Origin: Zygnema cylindricum
Lineage: Eukaryota > Streptophyta > Zygnematophyceae > Zygnematales > Zygnemataceae
Length of the DNA: 62,000 nucleotides
Direction of reading: 5' to 3'
Assembly: GCA_037447655.1 (NCBI GenBank)
Contig: JBBHKE010002466.1
Location: forward strand, 1 to 62,000
The notes beneath the pieces were generated by a model that saw only the letters and a program-made list of their open reading frames with translations, made no database searches and was not told the DNA's origin. Below are positions 10,421 to 21,059 of this stretch, piece after piece (position 1 is the first letter of the stretch; each line of letters opens with the position of its first letter). Made by a program: the position numbers and the translations under genes.

Positions 10421-12103
10421 TTATCCATCCACACTAAATCTGATTTCCCTCTTGCAATTCAAACAGCCAGCCCCATCTCCAATCTGCAACACACATCCTG
10501 AGGCTAACCCTTTTACAGGCACACCTTCATAAATGTCATCACTCCCTTTAGTGATGTCAAACCCATTACCCCCAAAACATGAACTTTCCTCACTCTCTCC
10601 CATGGATTTCTTTCCACTCTCACTTTCTAAATTTATTCCCAATAAATATTTATCCTCCCCTAAACCTTTCATTAAATATTCCTCTTCTCCTTTATCCTTT
10701 AAAACCCCTTCTAGTTTCACTTCTCCCCTTTCCTCGTAATCCGTTGAATTCTCCCTTTCCGACCAGTTTTCTAATTCCAAACTACCTATAAAATTATCCT
10801 CATTAATTTTATTTTTCCCGTTTTCACTTATTGATCCTAGTTCTGACTTTCTCATTTCTAAGTCATACACTTTACACTCCTCCACATCCTCAAGTACCTC
10901 CTCTCTCTTTACTTCCCTTATACCTCCAAAAGCACACTGTTGCCTTCGTGGAATTTCTGTGTACTTTTCTCTCTTCTCCATTTTACCGATGTGAAGAAGC
11001 TCCAAGATTTTTTCATCCTCTTTCTCCTCTTGCCCTTCTTCCTCCTCATTCACACTCCAACTTCTAAGTTCTTCCAAACGAGGACACTCCTCCATATAGT
11101 GACCCGGTTTCCTACAAGCGAAGCAAACCCCTTGTTTCAAAGCTCCCCTTTCTTTTCCTCTCCCTCTCTTTCCACCGAAGTTCCGATAAGGTTTACCTTT
11201 GTCCTTCTTCCTTTCATCACGCTTTCGCTCGTCACCGCCGTTCCTCACATCACGCTTCCGCCAGTCACCACCAGCTGTAAATGCAGTCACCCTTTCACTT
11301 CCCCTACGAAGCTCCAAAGTGCTTTCTCTCACAAGAATTATTCCCATGGTAATGCTCCAAGTCCACGAGGAGACATCCATTCCCTGCATACGGTAAATGA
11401 TGTCTTCGTACTCATATGGAAGCTTTATGATTAGTGTATTAATCTTTCTCTCCTCAGATTCTACATATCCCGTACTAGCAAGCTCAACATATAACCCAGC
11501 AATATCATTGCAAAACTCTATCATGCTACCGCCTTTATAAACATAGGCCTCTATCTCTTGTCTTACTAACTGCTGCCTCTGTATAGTCTCACTCTTATAA
11601 ATCTGAATTAGTGTGTCCCAAATTTCCGACGACTTGGTTAGATTTAAAAGAGTGATAGCTATAGACTTAGACACATATCTAAGTATGAGATGTTTTGCTA
11701 TAGTGTTTTTATATTCCCAAATTTTTCTATCATTTTCTTCAGTTTTTGGTTCAGTTATAACCCCCACAAGTGGAACCGTAGGCGAGAGCCTAGCTCCCCT
11801 CACCATAGGTGTCCCTTTATCATTCTCCCCTATTTCCCCTTCCACGGTAATGATCTTCCCTTCACCTTCCGTTGCACCTGAACTCCGGTTGGTTTTCTGG
11901 GCAGCCCCAGATGATTCTCCATAGTGATCTCCTCCAAAGCCCGGTGGCGGACACCTCACTTGTCCCGAAACAATTCCCCACAAGTGCTTTTCGAAAAGTA
12001 ATCCCTCCATCGTAAACTCCCAATAAGTGAAGTCTGTTCCATCGAACATAGGCACCCTAGATGGTGGGCCCATAACCTGAAATTCTATGGGCTCCATTGC
12101 CAC
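10421..12103 (-). CDS. gag: Gag protein of the TR-GAG element
   Basis: An uninterrupted 560-residue frame. The N-terminus has the Copia gag pattern (FDGTDFTYWEFTMEGLLFEKHLWGIV) shortly after the start. A central helical UBN2-like region follows, then a basic stretch and one CCHC zinc knuckle (CFACRKPGHYMEEC) near residue 330. The last 200 residues are acidic and repetitive (Glu/Lys/Gly-rich). The protein probably packages element RNA (family role). The start ATG at 12103 lies in the 5' LTR: codons 1-8 (MAMEPIEF) are LTR sequence and QVMGPP is encoded by the primer binding site. An intact frame in a young copy suggests Gag is retained under selection or was lost only recently. Confidence 0.88.
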   Translation of the reverse strand: MAMEPIEFQVMGPPSRVPMFDGTDFTYWEFTMEGLLFEKHLWGIVSGQVRCPPPGFGGDHYGESSGAAQKTNRSSGATEGEGKIITVEGEIGENDKGTPMVRGARLSPTVPLVGVITEPKTEENDRKIWEYKNTIAKHLILRYVSKSIAITLLNLTKSSEIWDTLIQIYKSETIQRQQLVRQEIEAYVYKGGSMIEFCNDIAGLYVELASTGYVESEERKINTLIIKLPYEYEDIIYRMQGMDVSSWTWSITMGIILVRESTLELRRGSERVTAFTAGGDWRKRDVRNGGDERKRDERKKDKGKPYRNFGGKRGRGKERGALKQGVCFACRKPGHYMEECPRLEELRSWSVNEEEEGQEEKEDEKILELLHIGKMEKREKYTEIPRRQQCAFGGIREVKREEVLEDVEECKVYDLEMRKSELGSISENGKNKINEDNFIGSLELENWSERENSTDYEERGEVKLEGVLKDKGEEEYLMKGLGEDKYLLGINLESESGKKSMGESEESSCFGGNGFDITKGSDDIYEGVPVKGLASGCVLQIGDGAGCLNCKREIRFSVDG

Positions 12104-13388
12104 ACAGAATTCGCAGGTCCAAAGGAAGCTAATCTAGATAGTGCCGACTCCAAGTTAATATAAACCCAAATGATTGACCCCTTGACAATCAGAACCCCAT
12201 TACAGCTCCAACCCTGTGAAATAAGACTTTCTGTGTGCTCAGTTTCACTACAGAATGCAAAGTTAGAATATGAGTTTAGGATAACATTCCCCACTTTGAC
12301 TTTCCCTTAGAAATGCAGCCACCCAGGCAGGCAAAAACTCTGACCAACTACACCCCTGTGTAGCGTGGGACTCCTCTGAGTCCGCAGCAACAAGAATCAC
12401 TGAATTTGGTCAACTGAATTGATAGTTATGGCTGGCCAAAGTTTGACATTTATACAAGGTGCTCTCTGGGAGAGGCAGCTACCTACCAAAAATATTCTAA
12501 GTTCTAAACCCCTCTCTAAACCCTCTAGTACTGAGGTACGGACCAATCACATTACTGTATAGTACATAAAGGTACAGATGCCGGTGTACCTTTTGTACGG
12601 ACATCGTACGACATGGCTCAAAAGTCAACAATTGTCCTATCTGGATTCGCTCTTGTATTCTCCGGAATTCCTGCCTCCAAATCTTATCTCTCCACGTGGC
12701 GCCAGGTCATGCCGCGTCAGAAAACGGTACCGTACAAGAAAGTACTAGTGCCGGAGTACTTTCTGTACGTACATTGTACGATGTCGCCATAGTGCGACAT
12801 TTGTCACTTCCGGATTTGTTTTCTGCCGTTCCGTAAATTCCGTAATCCAGTACGTTGTTGCCACGTGTCATCCGGAGTTGCGGAGTCCGCAAACCGCCAA
12901 ATTGTCCTTTCCTCGAGACCGGCGCTAACCACGGCCGTCCGATTCATATAGAGATTAAATACGAACCGTCGAAACAAATGTCCGTACTATTTGTTTCGTC
13001 CGGTACTAATAGTACAACTGATTCTATGTTCTATAGACCGTAACCCAGTTAAATGGTATTCCCTACCTGTAACTATATTAATATCTATCAAACCCTATAT
13101 GTTCTAGCACTGGTCCTAGACTAAATGGACAAAGCTAACTCCTATGGGACGATTCACCGACGGTAGGTACCAGGATCAATTCCTGGGTCCGTCAACTGCC
13201 TTTTTGGTAAACATACCTATATTATCTATTCCTGTCTCTCTGGAGAGCCTAGGCAGCCATGGCTCTAGCTCCCTTTCCAGCCTTCAGTGACTACGACAAG
13301 TGTGGGGGCTTGGAGAAGGGAGTCAGGGGCAGACTGCCTCTACTCTTTTCTTTCTAATAAAGACCTAGAAAATACCCAAATATCAACA
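12078..13388 (-). repeat. 5' LTR of the gag-only element
   Basis: 1311 bp, differing from 8879-10188 by one single-base length change and a handful of substitutions, for example around 12364-12377, 12841, 12879 and 13078-13086. It is followed on the right by the TGCAT duplication and satellite. Confidence 0.93.
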
Positions 13389-13393
13389 TGCAT

Positions 13394-13560
13394 CAGCGGT
13401 ACAGACCGCCGTACCGCTGGCACAACGTGACGTTGCGGTGCGTCAACGATATAGACCGCCGTATCGCTAACACAAGGTGACGTTGCCGTGCGTCAGCTGT
13501 ACAGATCGCCGTACCGCTAGCACAACGTGATGTTGCCGTGCGACCGCAATACGGGCATGA
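13394..13560. repeat. 50-bp satellite block, third part
   Basis: About three more units (CAGCGGTACAGACCGCCGTACCGC, in diverged forms). They continue the array found at 3085-3261 and 8741-8873; both LTR elements between are insertions into one original array. Confidence 0.85.
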
Positions 13561-14009
13561 TAAACAAGACAGGGTGCATGCCCGTGTAACGGGCGTTGTT
13601 TTACTAGTGGAGTAAAATGACAAAAAATAACTGTAACTTTAGCACATGCGAAAGTATCGTTAAAATATATTTTCTCCGTACACACACGTTGTATTGTGGA
13701 TCTGACGGTTGCGATTGAAAGGTAAGATTTTCACCTTCCGATTGGCGGTCTCCAACTGAAAATCCGACAAATGTGTACGGAGAAAATATGTTTTAAGCGG
13801 CAAAAAAAAACATTAACACTAATAGCGATACACGGTGTACTATGGGTTTTTTACTTTTTTACCAACAAAACAGGACCTAACGCCAACAAAACATTAACGT
13901 TAATCAACGTAAATATCACAAATTTATCTACACATTCCCATATTGTAGCCTTTATAAATTGTGCTCATGTAATGGACGTTAGAACTTCTAGGAACCATAA
14001 TTTTTAAGA
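13561..14009. repeat. Small foldback and orphan transposon end
   Basis: Two arms of about 25 bp (13660-13686 and 13772-13796, core TTTTCTCCGTACACA and its inverse) flank an 85-bp loop. At 13817-13842 the sequence AACACTAATAGCGATACACGGTGTA looks like the right end of a TA-flanked MITE related to those at 2553 and 29085, but no left partner is obvious. No gene is seen. Confidence 0.5.
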
Positions 14010-17000
14010 AGAGTAAGGAATTGCCAATTTTTCGAACAGTGATGAATCAGATTCGGACATTGAGCCGGATGCGAGCCTCAATATGAGAAAGGGGAAGAGA
14101 AACTCCAAGAAACATTCAATTTTTAAACATTGACATTGGTGTGAGCCCTCTCGAATGTTTTCGAACACCCGAAAATTGGTAAGCTCCAAGTCTAGTATAC
14201 CGAGTATGCAAGAAGGGGAATCGAATAAGGAGAAGGAGGTGTTGTCGAGGAGGAGCCAAGGGAAACAAAGGGGAAGGAACGAAATTTCTTTCTTTTGTTG
14301 GGTACATTACTTTGCGTCTATTTTAGAAGTAAACAAGGAGTTAAAGCGGTAGGGAAAAGCTAATCTGTTATGTGGGAAAAACTTTCCAATGAAATGTTAT
14401 TGTCTTTTATTAGATTCGTCTTCCCGGTGGTTTCTGTTTTTGAAATTTGCTTTCGCATTTCCATTAACTCCAAACTTTCTCTATTGATTCTTCAATTTGT
14501 ATCGGAGCTAGGGTACTCTGTAAGAGTGTGTTAAGGTGGCAATTGTTGTCGCGAAAAAAATAAAAAAATCCTCCACCACTATTTTTTTGTCAGTGGCTCC
14601 TCCACCGGATCCACCCTATCAATCGGATTCCTCACGAGATCAGATCCGGGGGGACGGCCTTTGATGCGTCTTTCCCACCAGATCCACTTCCAAAAAGAGG
14701 GGAAAAAATGAAAGAAGGAGAAGTCTTGACCGATAATCAATTTCATGAGATGTTTGAGGGCTTTCTTCACCACGTAAATCAACAGATCTCCGATGCAAAC
14801 CGGAAGGTGAAATTTAAAGTGATTGAAGATTAGATCTTTGATCCCTTTGAAGGCGATTTAGATGGAAGAGTAGAGAATAAGGAGGAGTTAAGGGGGAACC
14901 TTTAAAAAGGGAAACAAGTGCTTGAAGTTGACTAGGATCTAGATGAGGACATTGATGATGAGGAGCCGATCCAATCAATGCCGATAAATATTATTCTCTT
15001 CAACGGATCTAGCTACTGAAGGTTGAAGAAATTCATCAAGGCTCATTTGGTTCTCCGTTGTTTTTGGAAGATCGTAAATGGAGAGGAGAAAATATCGTTT
15101 GTAGATTAGAAGGAGCGGTGGCTTTGGAAAATGAAGAATCTTGTCGCCATTATCGGTCTTATCTAATCTTGCAGTGTCAGTTCACGACCATTTCACCTGT
15201 GAGACCTCCCCCAAGTGTAGGAATCGTAGGTCGATTCGAAAAGAGTCGTCAAAACAAGCTTCAATATGTTTATTCGGATTTCTCCAATTTAAGAAAAAAC
15301 AGAATGAATCCATTGAAAGTAATCATATTATTGTCGAACAACTCTCTAATAATGGAAGAGTTATTATAGAAGAGGATAAGGTGACCGACCATGTCTATTC
15401 GTTGTTGGATAGTGTCACAAATCCAAAAGAGATATTTTGGCCACATGTTAATCTTACTTACAATTCTTTGTGAATTACCCTTAAAAATGACCGAGGAAAA
15501 TCAAGGTAAGCATCTACCTCAATTGGATCTTTGGATGTCGCTGCTCTCAAATCCACGGATCTACATCTTCTCTGTGGAGGAAGAGGAGGACGGGGAAGAG
15601 GAGGTGGATTGGGAGGAAGGCGAAGAGGTGAAGAGAAAATCAGAAACTTAAAGATCCAACCGTTTTACCAATATCTAAGCAGTATGATGTGCTTCCAATA
15701 TAATAAAGTGAAGCATGTCTTCTCCTTATCCTGACAAAAAAAAGCAGTGCCACTTTTACGGCAAATGGAGGCACATTAGTCCTTCATGCGATATAAAAAG
15801 GGATATCGCCTGCGGAAGAGGGGGAGCAAAACGGTGGACTCGGCGGTGGTCGCTTTGGAGGGCTGGTTGGACGAGGTGGCCAATTCAGCAACCATGGAAA
15901 TTTTATCAGGGAGGTGAATCATGACGAAGACGAAGGCACAAAAACACCTTATTTCGATCGATTCACTGTCCCACGTCATAGGGTCTAGTGCGGTGAACGC
16001 ACCAAGTTTATACAGATGCTACAGTTTTTGATAAGATGAGATCTCTCACCGTACCAAAAATCATCACCTTCACTAGTGGGCCAGTGCTCTTTTTGGGGAC
16101 CATTCGCAAGGTCAGTTGAATCTCTTGTCGAGGGATTCGACGGACCTGAAAAGATTTTAAAAGTACAATTGTCAAAGTAGTTGACGTACCTGGTGGATCG
16201 AATCCATTATGTTGTCAATTCAAAGAGCGAGCTCCATTGTCTACGCGCTTGAATACCTCAATGAAACATCAATCAGCGAATCGCGAAAATTGTTTATTGG
16301 ATAGATCTCAAAATTTAGAGTTGATCTAACACTTTCGCACAATTGGATGTGTAATACATGCGAAGATAGCTTTCGCAAAATGAAGAAAAAATGGTCAGGT
16401 ACATGGATTATACCTAACCCCTGAAAAAAAAGTAGATGGATAGATCCGAAAACCCGGTCTTGTAAAAGACACTAAAAATTGTGCATCGCATCCACTTTTT
16501 CTAGTAGACGTCGATCTATATGGCAACATGAAACAGAAGAATCTTTATAGAATTAGGTACATCATAGTGATCGTTGACTATTATAATCGCTCCAATCGAG
16601 ACTTTATATGAAACCTTATCTCGAAGATTTCGAATAATTTAGAGGACCATGTTGGAAACTTGACCGTATGTTTAAGAGGGTGAGTTTCATCAGCAAAAAG
16701 GAATTTAAAGTTTTTCAATCATATCGTAAACAATAGAGAAATCGATGAAAATTCATGGCTCTTTATTCTCCATACTCATTGCTATTGCTTCCGTTGGCAA
16801 AAACATGTTCACCAGATAGACGTAGAAATATGATTTTTGAAAAAGGAACGAGAGGAATAGTTTTACATGAAGGTGCAAGAAGAAGTTGCTTCTCGCAAAT
16901 GAAGAGTAAGGCGAATTTTTCAATCATTTTACGGATTGAAGCAGGCGTCGCAAACATGGTACATTCGGCTACATCATGTTTTTACATTGTTTGGATTTAT

Positions 17001-18960
17001 CCACATGGTTTCACATTCACATTTATTTTTGAAGGGGGAAAGAGAGGATAAGATTGTAATTTCAACTTATGTTGACAATTTTTAATGTTTTCAAACAATT
17101 TGGCATGCATTATTGAATCGAATGCATGCTTACGCCTCGGGCAACGTCCGTTACATTTTGGGAATTGAAGTTTTACGGAGTTTGAACGTAGGAGGTAAAA
17201 CTAAACCAAACGTAATATTGTCAAGAAGTTCTGAGTCGGATTTTTTAGGAAACCCGTTTTGAAGTTGGATTCTAAAATTAAATATCTTAATGTGAGGAAG
17301 AATCGACTTTCGTACTATATCGCAAGGCGATTGGTAGCCCAATGTACTCGAGTGTGGGGACGCGGCGAGATGTTTTGCCAATGGTCTCTGTCGTGAGTCG
17401 TGATTGTCAAGCTTAAAAAAAATCACAAATGGAGGTCGTAAAACGCATTTGTATCTTTTGACATTTCACATTTACTATTAAGTTAAGTTTAGTTTTCAAT
17501 TATGACTTGGAATCTTTGAAATGCATTGGTTTTTGTTTTTGGGCGATGACTTTGACAATGGAAAGTCAATGTCCGATTTTGCTTTTATCTTTAATGGCCC
17601 AACAATGTCTTAGGCTGTGTGCCCATGTGTTAAAGCGAGGGTTTTTTCTATCGTCTTCAAAAAAGATGGGACATGCAACAAGAAAATCTTACTCCATATA
17701 AAAAACATGTGAAATCCAAAGTATATTTTGTGTCACAGTGAAACTTTGAATGTAATTCAATTTGGCGTTATTATTCAATTAAACCATTTCCACGTCAAGC
17801 CATATTATCTTTAAAATTGAAATACTGAAAATACTGAAATTGACTTGCGAGTCGATTTTACTAATAGTATTAGTTGGGCGACGAATAGGAAAACGTTGTT
17901 GCATGCGTCACATGTCTTTGCAAATTTTTGTACGAGGGAGAGTGCGCGCTATTTTTTTCCTTGCTCGTCACGGGCATGTACGTAGAAGAATGACTAGCAT
18001 GCGTAAAAATGACTAGCATGCGTAAAAATGTTTCCGAAAGTCTCTATCCTCCATAATTATTCATGGGTTCTATGCAAAAGGTTATGTCATCTTCGTCTCT
18101 CCCATTTTTCCCACTATATGGCTCCTCTCTCCCTCTTCTCTAAATGAAATACAACAAAACTAGTTTAAAATGAAAATGCATTTTTTTTCTTTTTTTTTAT
18201 ACCTTTGGTTGTAGTTTGATAGCATATCAAGTGGTAAAAGATAAAAAAAAAAAATTGAGAAGGCATGGCTGAAAGGTTTGGTACTAATGACGTCACAAAT
18301 GAGCATGACTTTCGCAATGTCACAAACCCTAAACATTAACAATGTGACAAAAAAATCGGCGTCTACAACCGTCGTTGTTTTTGTAGATATCACCAATTTT
18401 CAAAAGTTTTGTAGCCGTTACCCACGTCTACAACCATCAAATTTCAAAGTTACTATTTTGTTATTGGATATACGAACACTTTCAAAAGTACTACCAAGAA
18501 TCTTCGGTAAATGCTAAAGTTTATTCCAAAGTTACGGTCATATGGGCTTACAACCTTAGAGTACTTGCAGCCGAGAATTACTTTGAGTTCCTCCGAGGCT
18601 AAATTAATTGCGGCTTGTCATTCTAAAAAGACATTAGTATGCATAAAAAAGATACTTGGGGAGTTGGGGATTTCGATTAGATGTTTGCAGATTTATATGG
18701 ACAGTATGAGATCGATGGCGCTTGTGAAAAATCCATTGTTTCACAAGAGGGGAAAATGAATTCGGATTTAATGACATTCTATGCGCGACTTAGTGGGTTG
18801 AAAAAGAGATCAAGTTCTTATACTCTTCAACAATGGAGGAGGCCGCAGATATGTTGACAAAAGTCGTGGTCTATGATGTTCTGGTGAGAGCAAGACCCAA
18901 GTTAGATTTATTTTAATTTCGTAAGGGGGTACGCAATAAATATGGGATTTATTGGTTACA
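14010..18960 (+). pseudogene. Heavily decayed Copia retrotransposon relic
   Basis: Plus-strand fragments appear in the right order but in all frames with many stops. The series is: a gag core near 15016-15180 (KKFIKAHLVL, WKIVNGEEK); a zinc knuckle near 15733-15795 with the second Cys replaced by Tyr (CHFYGKWRHISPSC); RT near 16790-17085 (FYGLKQASQTWY, then ISTYVDN where YVDD is expected); RNase H near 18540-18760 (TLSSSEAKLIAACHS, MALVKNPLFHKR); and the pol C-terminus near 18835-18916 (TMEEAADMLTK) ending in a stop before a G-run like a polypurine tract. LTRs are not recognisable. It is the only old element in plus orientation and looks older than all the others. Confidence 0.8.
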
Positions 18961-19114
18961 TTGTGAGACGACGTCTCACTTTTGTTGGTTACACAATAGA
19001 AGGGGGATTGTTGGTTACGTTGTGAAACGACGTCTCAATTTTGTTGGTGTGAAAGTAAACACGACAACAAAATTACATATTAAATACTCAACAAAGAATG
19101 TATTACTCCGTAAA

Positions 19115-19800
19115 ATCAAATTCTAATTGAAAGTCAAATTCCAATTCAAATTCAAATCCAAATTCAGATTGAAATTCAAATTCAAATCGGAATTCAAATT
19201 GAAATTGTAATTGAAATTGAAATTCCAAATCGAATATGAATACAAATTCAATCCAAATACAAATTGAAACTCAAATTCAAATACAAATTCAAATTCAAAT
19301 TCCAATCAAAATTCAAATCCAAATTCAAATTGAAATAGAAATTCCAGTTCGACTTCAAATTCAAATTCAAATCTAAAATTAAAACAATTCATTTCATTTC
19401 AAACAAATTCGACTTGATTAAAATTGGGGTGTATTCAAATTCAAATTCAAAACCAAAGTACAATTCAAATTCAAATTCCAATTCCAAATCAAATTCAAAT
19501 ACAAATTCGAATAAAAATACAAATTCAAATTCAAATAAAATTTAAAATCAAATTTCAATTCGAATTCAAATTCAAATTCAAAACAAAAATCAAATCAATA
19601 TCAAATTCAAATTTGAATACAAATTCGGATTCAATTTCAATTTCAGAGTTCAAATCAAAATTCAAATTCGAGTTCAAATTTATATTCAAATTTATATTCA
19701 AATTCAAACTCATATTCAATTGCAAGTTCAAACTGAAATCTAAGTTTAACATGAAATTCAAATTCAAATTCACATTAAAATATTGATTCAAATCCAAACC
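19115..19800. repeat. AATTCAAATTCA-type low-complexity array
   Basis: About 690 bp built almost only from ATTCAA / AAATTC hexamer-like words with variants (AATTGAAATT, AATACAAATT). Long frames across it translate to FEFEF- or IQIQI-like strings and are not genes. It follows a short stretch (18920-19080) with two GAGACGACGTCTCA-like direct copies. Confidence 0.92.
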
Positions 19801-20386
19801 CAGATTCACAAGCAAATTATTTGAAATTTTTTGAAAATGCAACTTTCATTTTTTAACATGCATTTTTTGAACATGAATTTTTCCTAATACAACGATATTT
19901 AGAATTGACAACGACTATGTTTTGCAGAAAATGGCAAAAAAAAAAAAAAAAAACTCTGAGAGACTTGCGGGAAATTGCAAAATATCCAGTTCCCCCAATC
20001 CAAAAAAAAAAAAAAAGGTAAAAAAATAAACCCGACACACTATTTCTGTACCGCTATGCAAAAATAAGGGTGTCACCAACTGTCACGTTTCCACTCAAAT
20101 GACATAAAAAGAAACGGAAAAAAAAGAACAATAGATAAACAAATAAAGAAAAAAACACCGACAAGTGCATTATAAGAAAATAAAAAAGAGTGTTTTTCAA
20201 AAACAGGTAAATTACAAGTATGCGAGATTTAGATACATAATTTTTTAAGTCTAGAAAAGAAAGATAACACTTTCCGATAAAAGACCGGGCCTCATCTTCT
20301 ATACACAAGTCCTCTCTCCCTCTTCCCTCCCTCCCTCTCTCTCTCTCCTCCTCCCCCTCTCCCTCTCTCTCTTCCCCACTTCCCCT
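19801..20386. other. A-runs and a pyrimidine microsatellite, no gene
   Basis: Several long A tracts (19935-19952, 20003-20016). From about 20305 to 20386 the sequence is almost pure CT, and the Copia at 20387 inserted into its right edge. CT-rich sequence continues after the element at 24799. Confidence 0.7.
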
Positions 20387-20918
20387 TGTTGAGATTCTGA
20401 AGAAGTGGCCATAGGATCGACAAATTACAAGACAGGAAGCTAAGGAAAATAATTCTCTATACGAGACAGCAAGGCTTAATTACTAAACAAGAAAGAAGAT
20501 AGATTATGCGACAGAATAAGCACTTAGTGCAGCATTAGCAGCAGGGAGAGAATCATTCATGATTAATGATTGATTTTCAATGTCCAGCATGAGTACATTT
20601 TATATGTCTAGATGACGTAGGTACTACGCTACTTGTCTTTCACATAAAGAAGTACAATCTTAACTTGTGAACTACGCAAACAAATCAACGGTCCCAATTC
20701 GCAACGTGACATACACTCAAAATCTGCAACACTTAAACTTGCCGTACACTACAAGTAGATGATTACGTTTCGCTTAACTTGACGTCTACGCAAATAATAC
20801 TTGACCTCTAATCAACCGTACTTGAACCGTACAGGACTTAGTTGAATTCTCTCTCACGCAGCTTTGACTAACGTTGACTTCTGGTTCTTAACAGAAAATG
20901 GACACATATATCTTAACA
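20387..20918 (-). repeat. 3' LTR of the Tnt1-type Copia
   Basis: 532 bp. On the plus strand it begins TGTTGAGATTCTGAAG and ends ATATATCTTAACA. The partner is 24262-24798. Confidence 0.9.
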
Positions 20919-21059
20919 CCCCTTCTCTGAGTCATTTTCTACAGACTATCAATTGTCCACCCTAAATAGGACAAACTTCTGTGAGCTGATTACAAACTCA
21001 AATTTTAAAAGTTTTCAATTTGTTCTCTCGAATTGACGGGTCTTCTTGAACACATGAAA

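Larger units (their letters stand above)
8879..13388 (-). mobile_element. Gag-only LTR retrotransposon (TR-GAG type), young
   Basis: 4.5 kb, minus orientation, with LTRs at 8879-10188 and 12078-13388 and a perfect 5-bp target duplication TGCAT at 8874-8878 and 13389-13393. The LTRs differ at roughly ten positions by eye, which indicates a recent insertion. The internal 1.9 kb carries one long gag frame and no protease, integrase or RT. The primer site next to 12078 is GGTTATGGGCCCACCA, a 16-nt match to the complement of the initiator tRNA-Met anticodon arm. The polypurine tract (AAAATAAGGGGAG) abuts 10188. It must rely on Pol from a relative. The plus-strand LTR at 52100-53099 belongs to a related family. 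Confidence 0.94.

Noticed and set aside
10533-11434. Plus-strand frames over the TR-GAG gag (up to 164 codons)
   Set aside because: Antisense of the gag frame, rich in Ser, Pro and Phe because the sense strand codes for Glu, Lys and Arg.
19424-19786. 120-codon frame rich in IQIQIQ and KFKFKF
   Set aside because: By-product of the AATTCA array; the opposite strand is open too.
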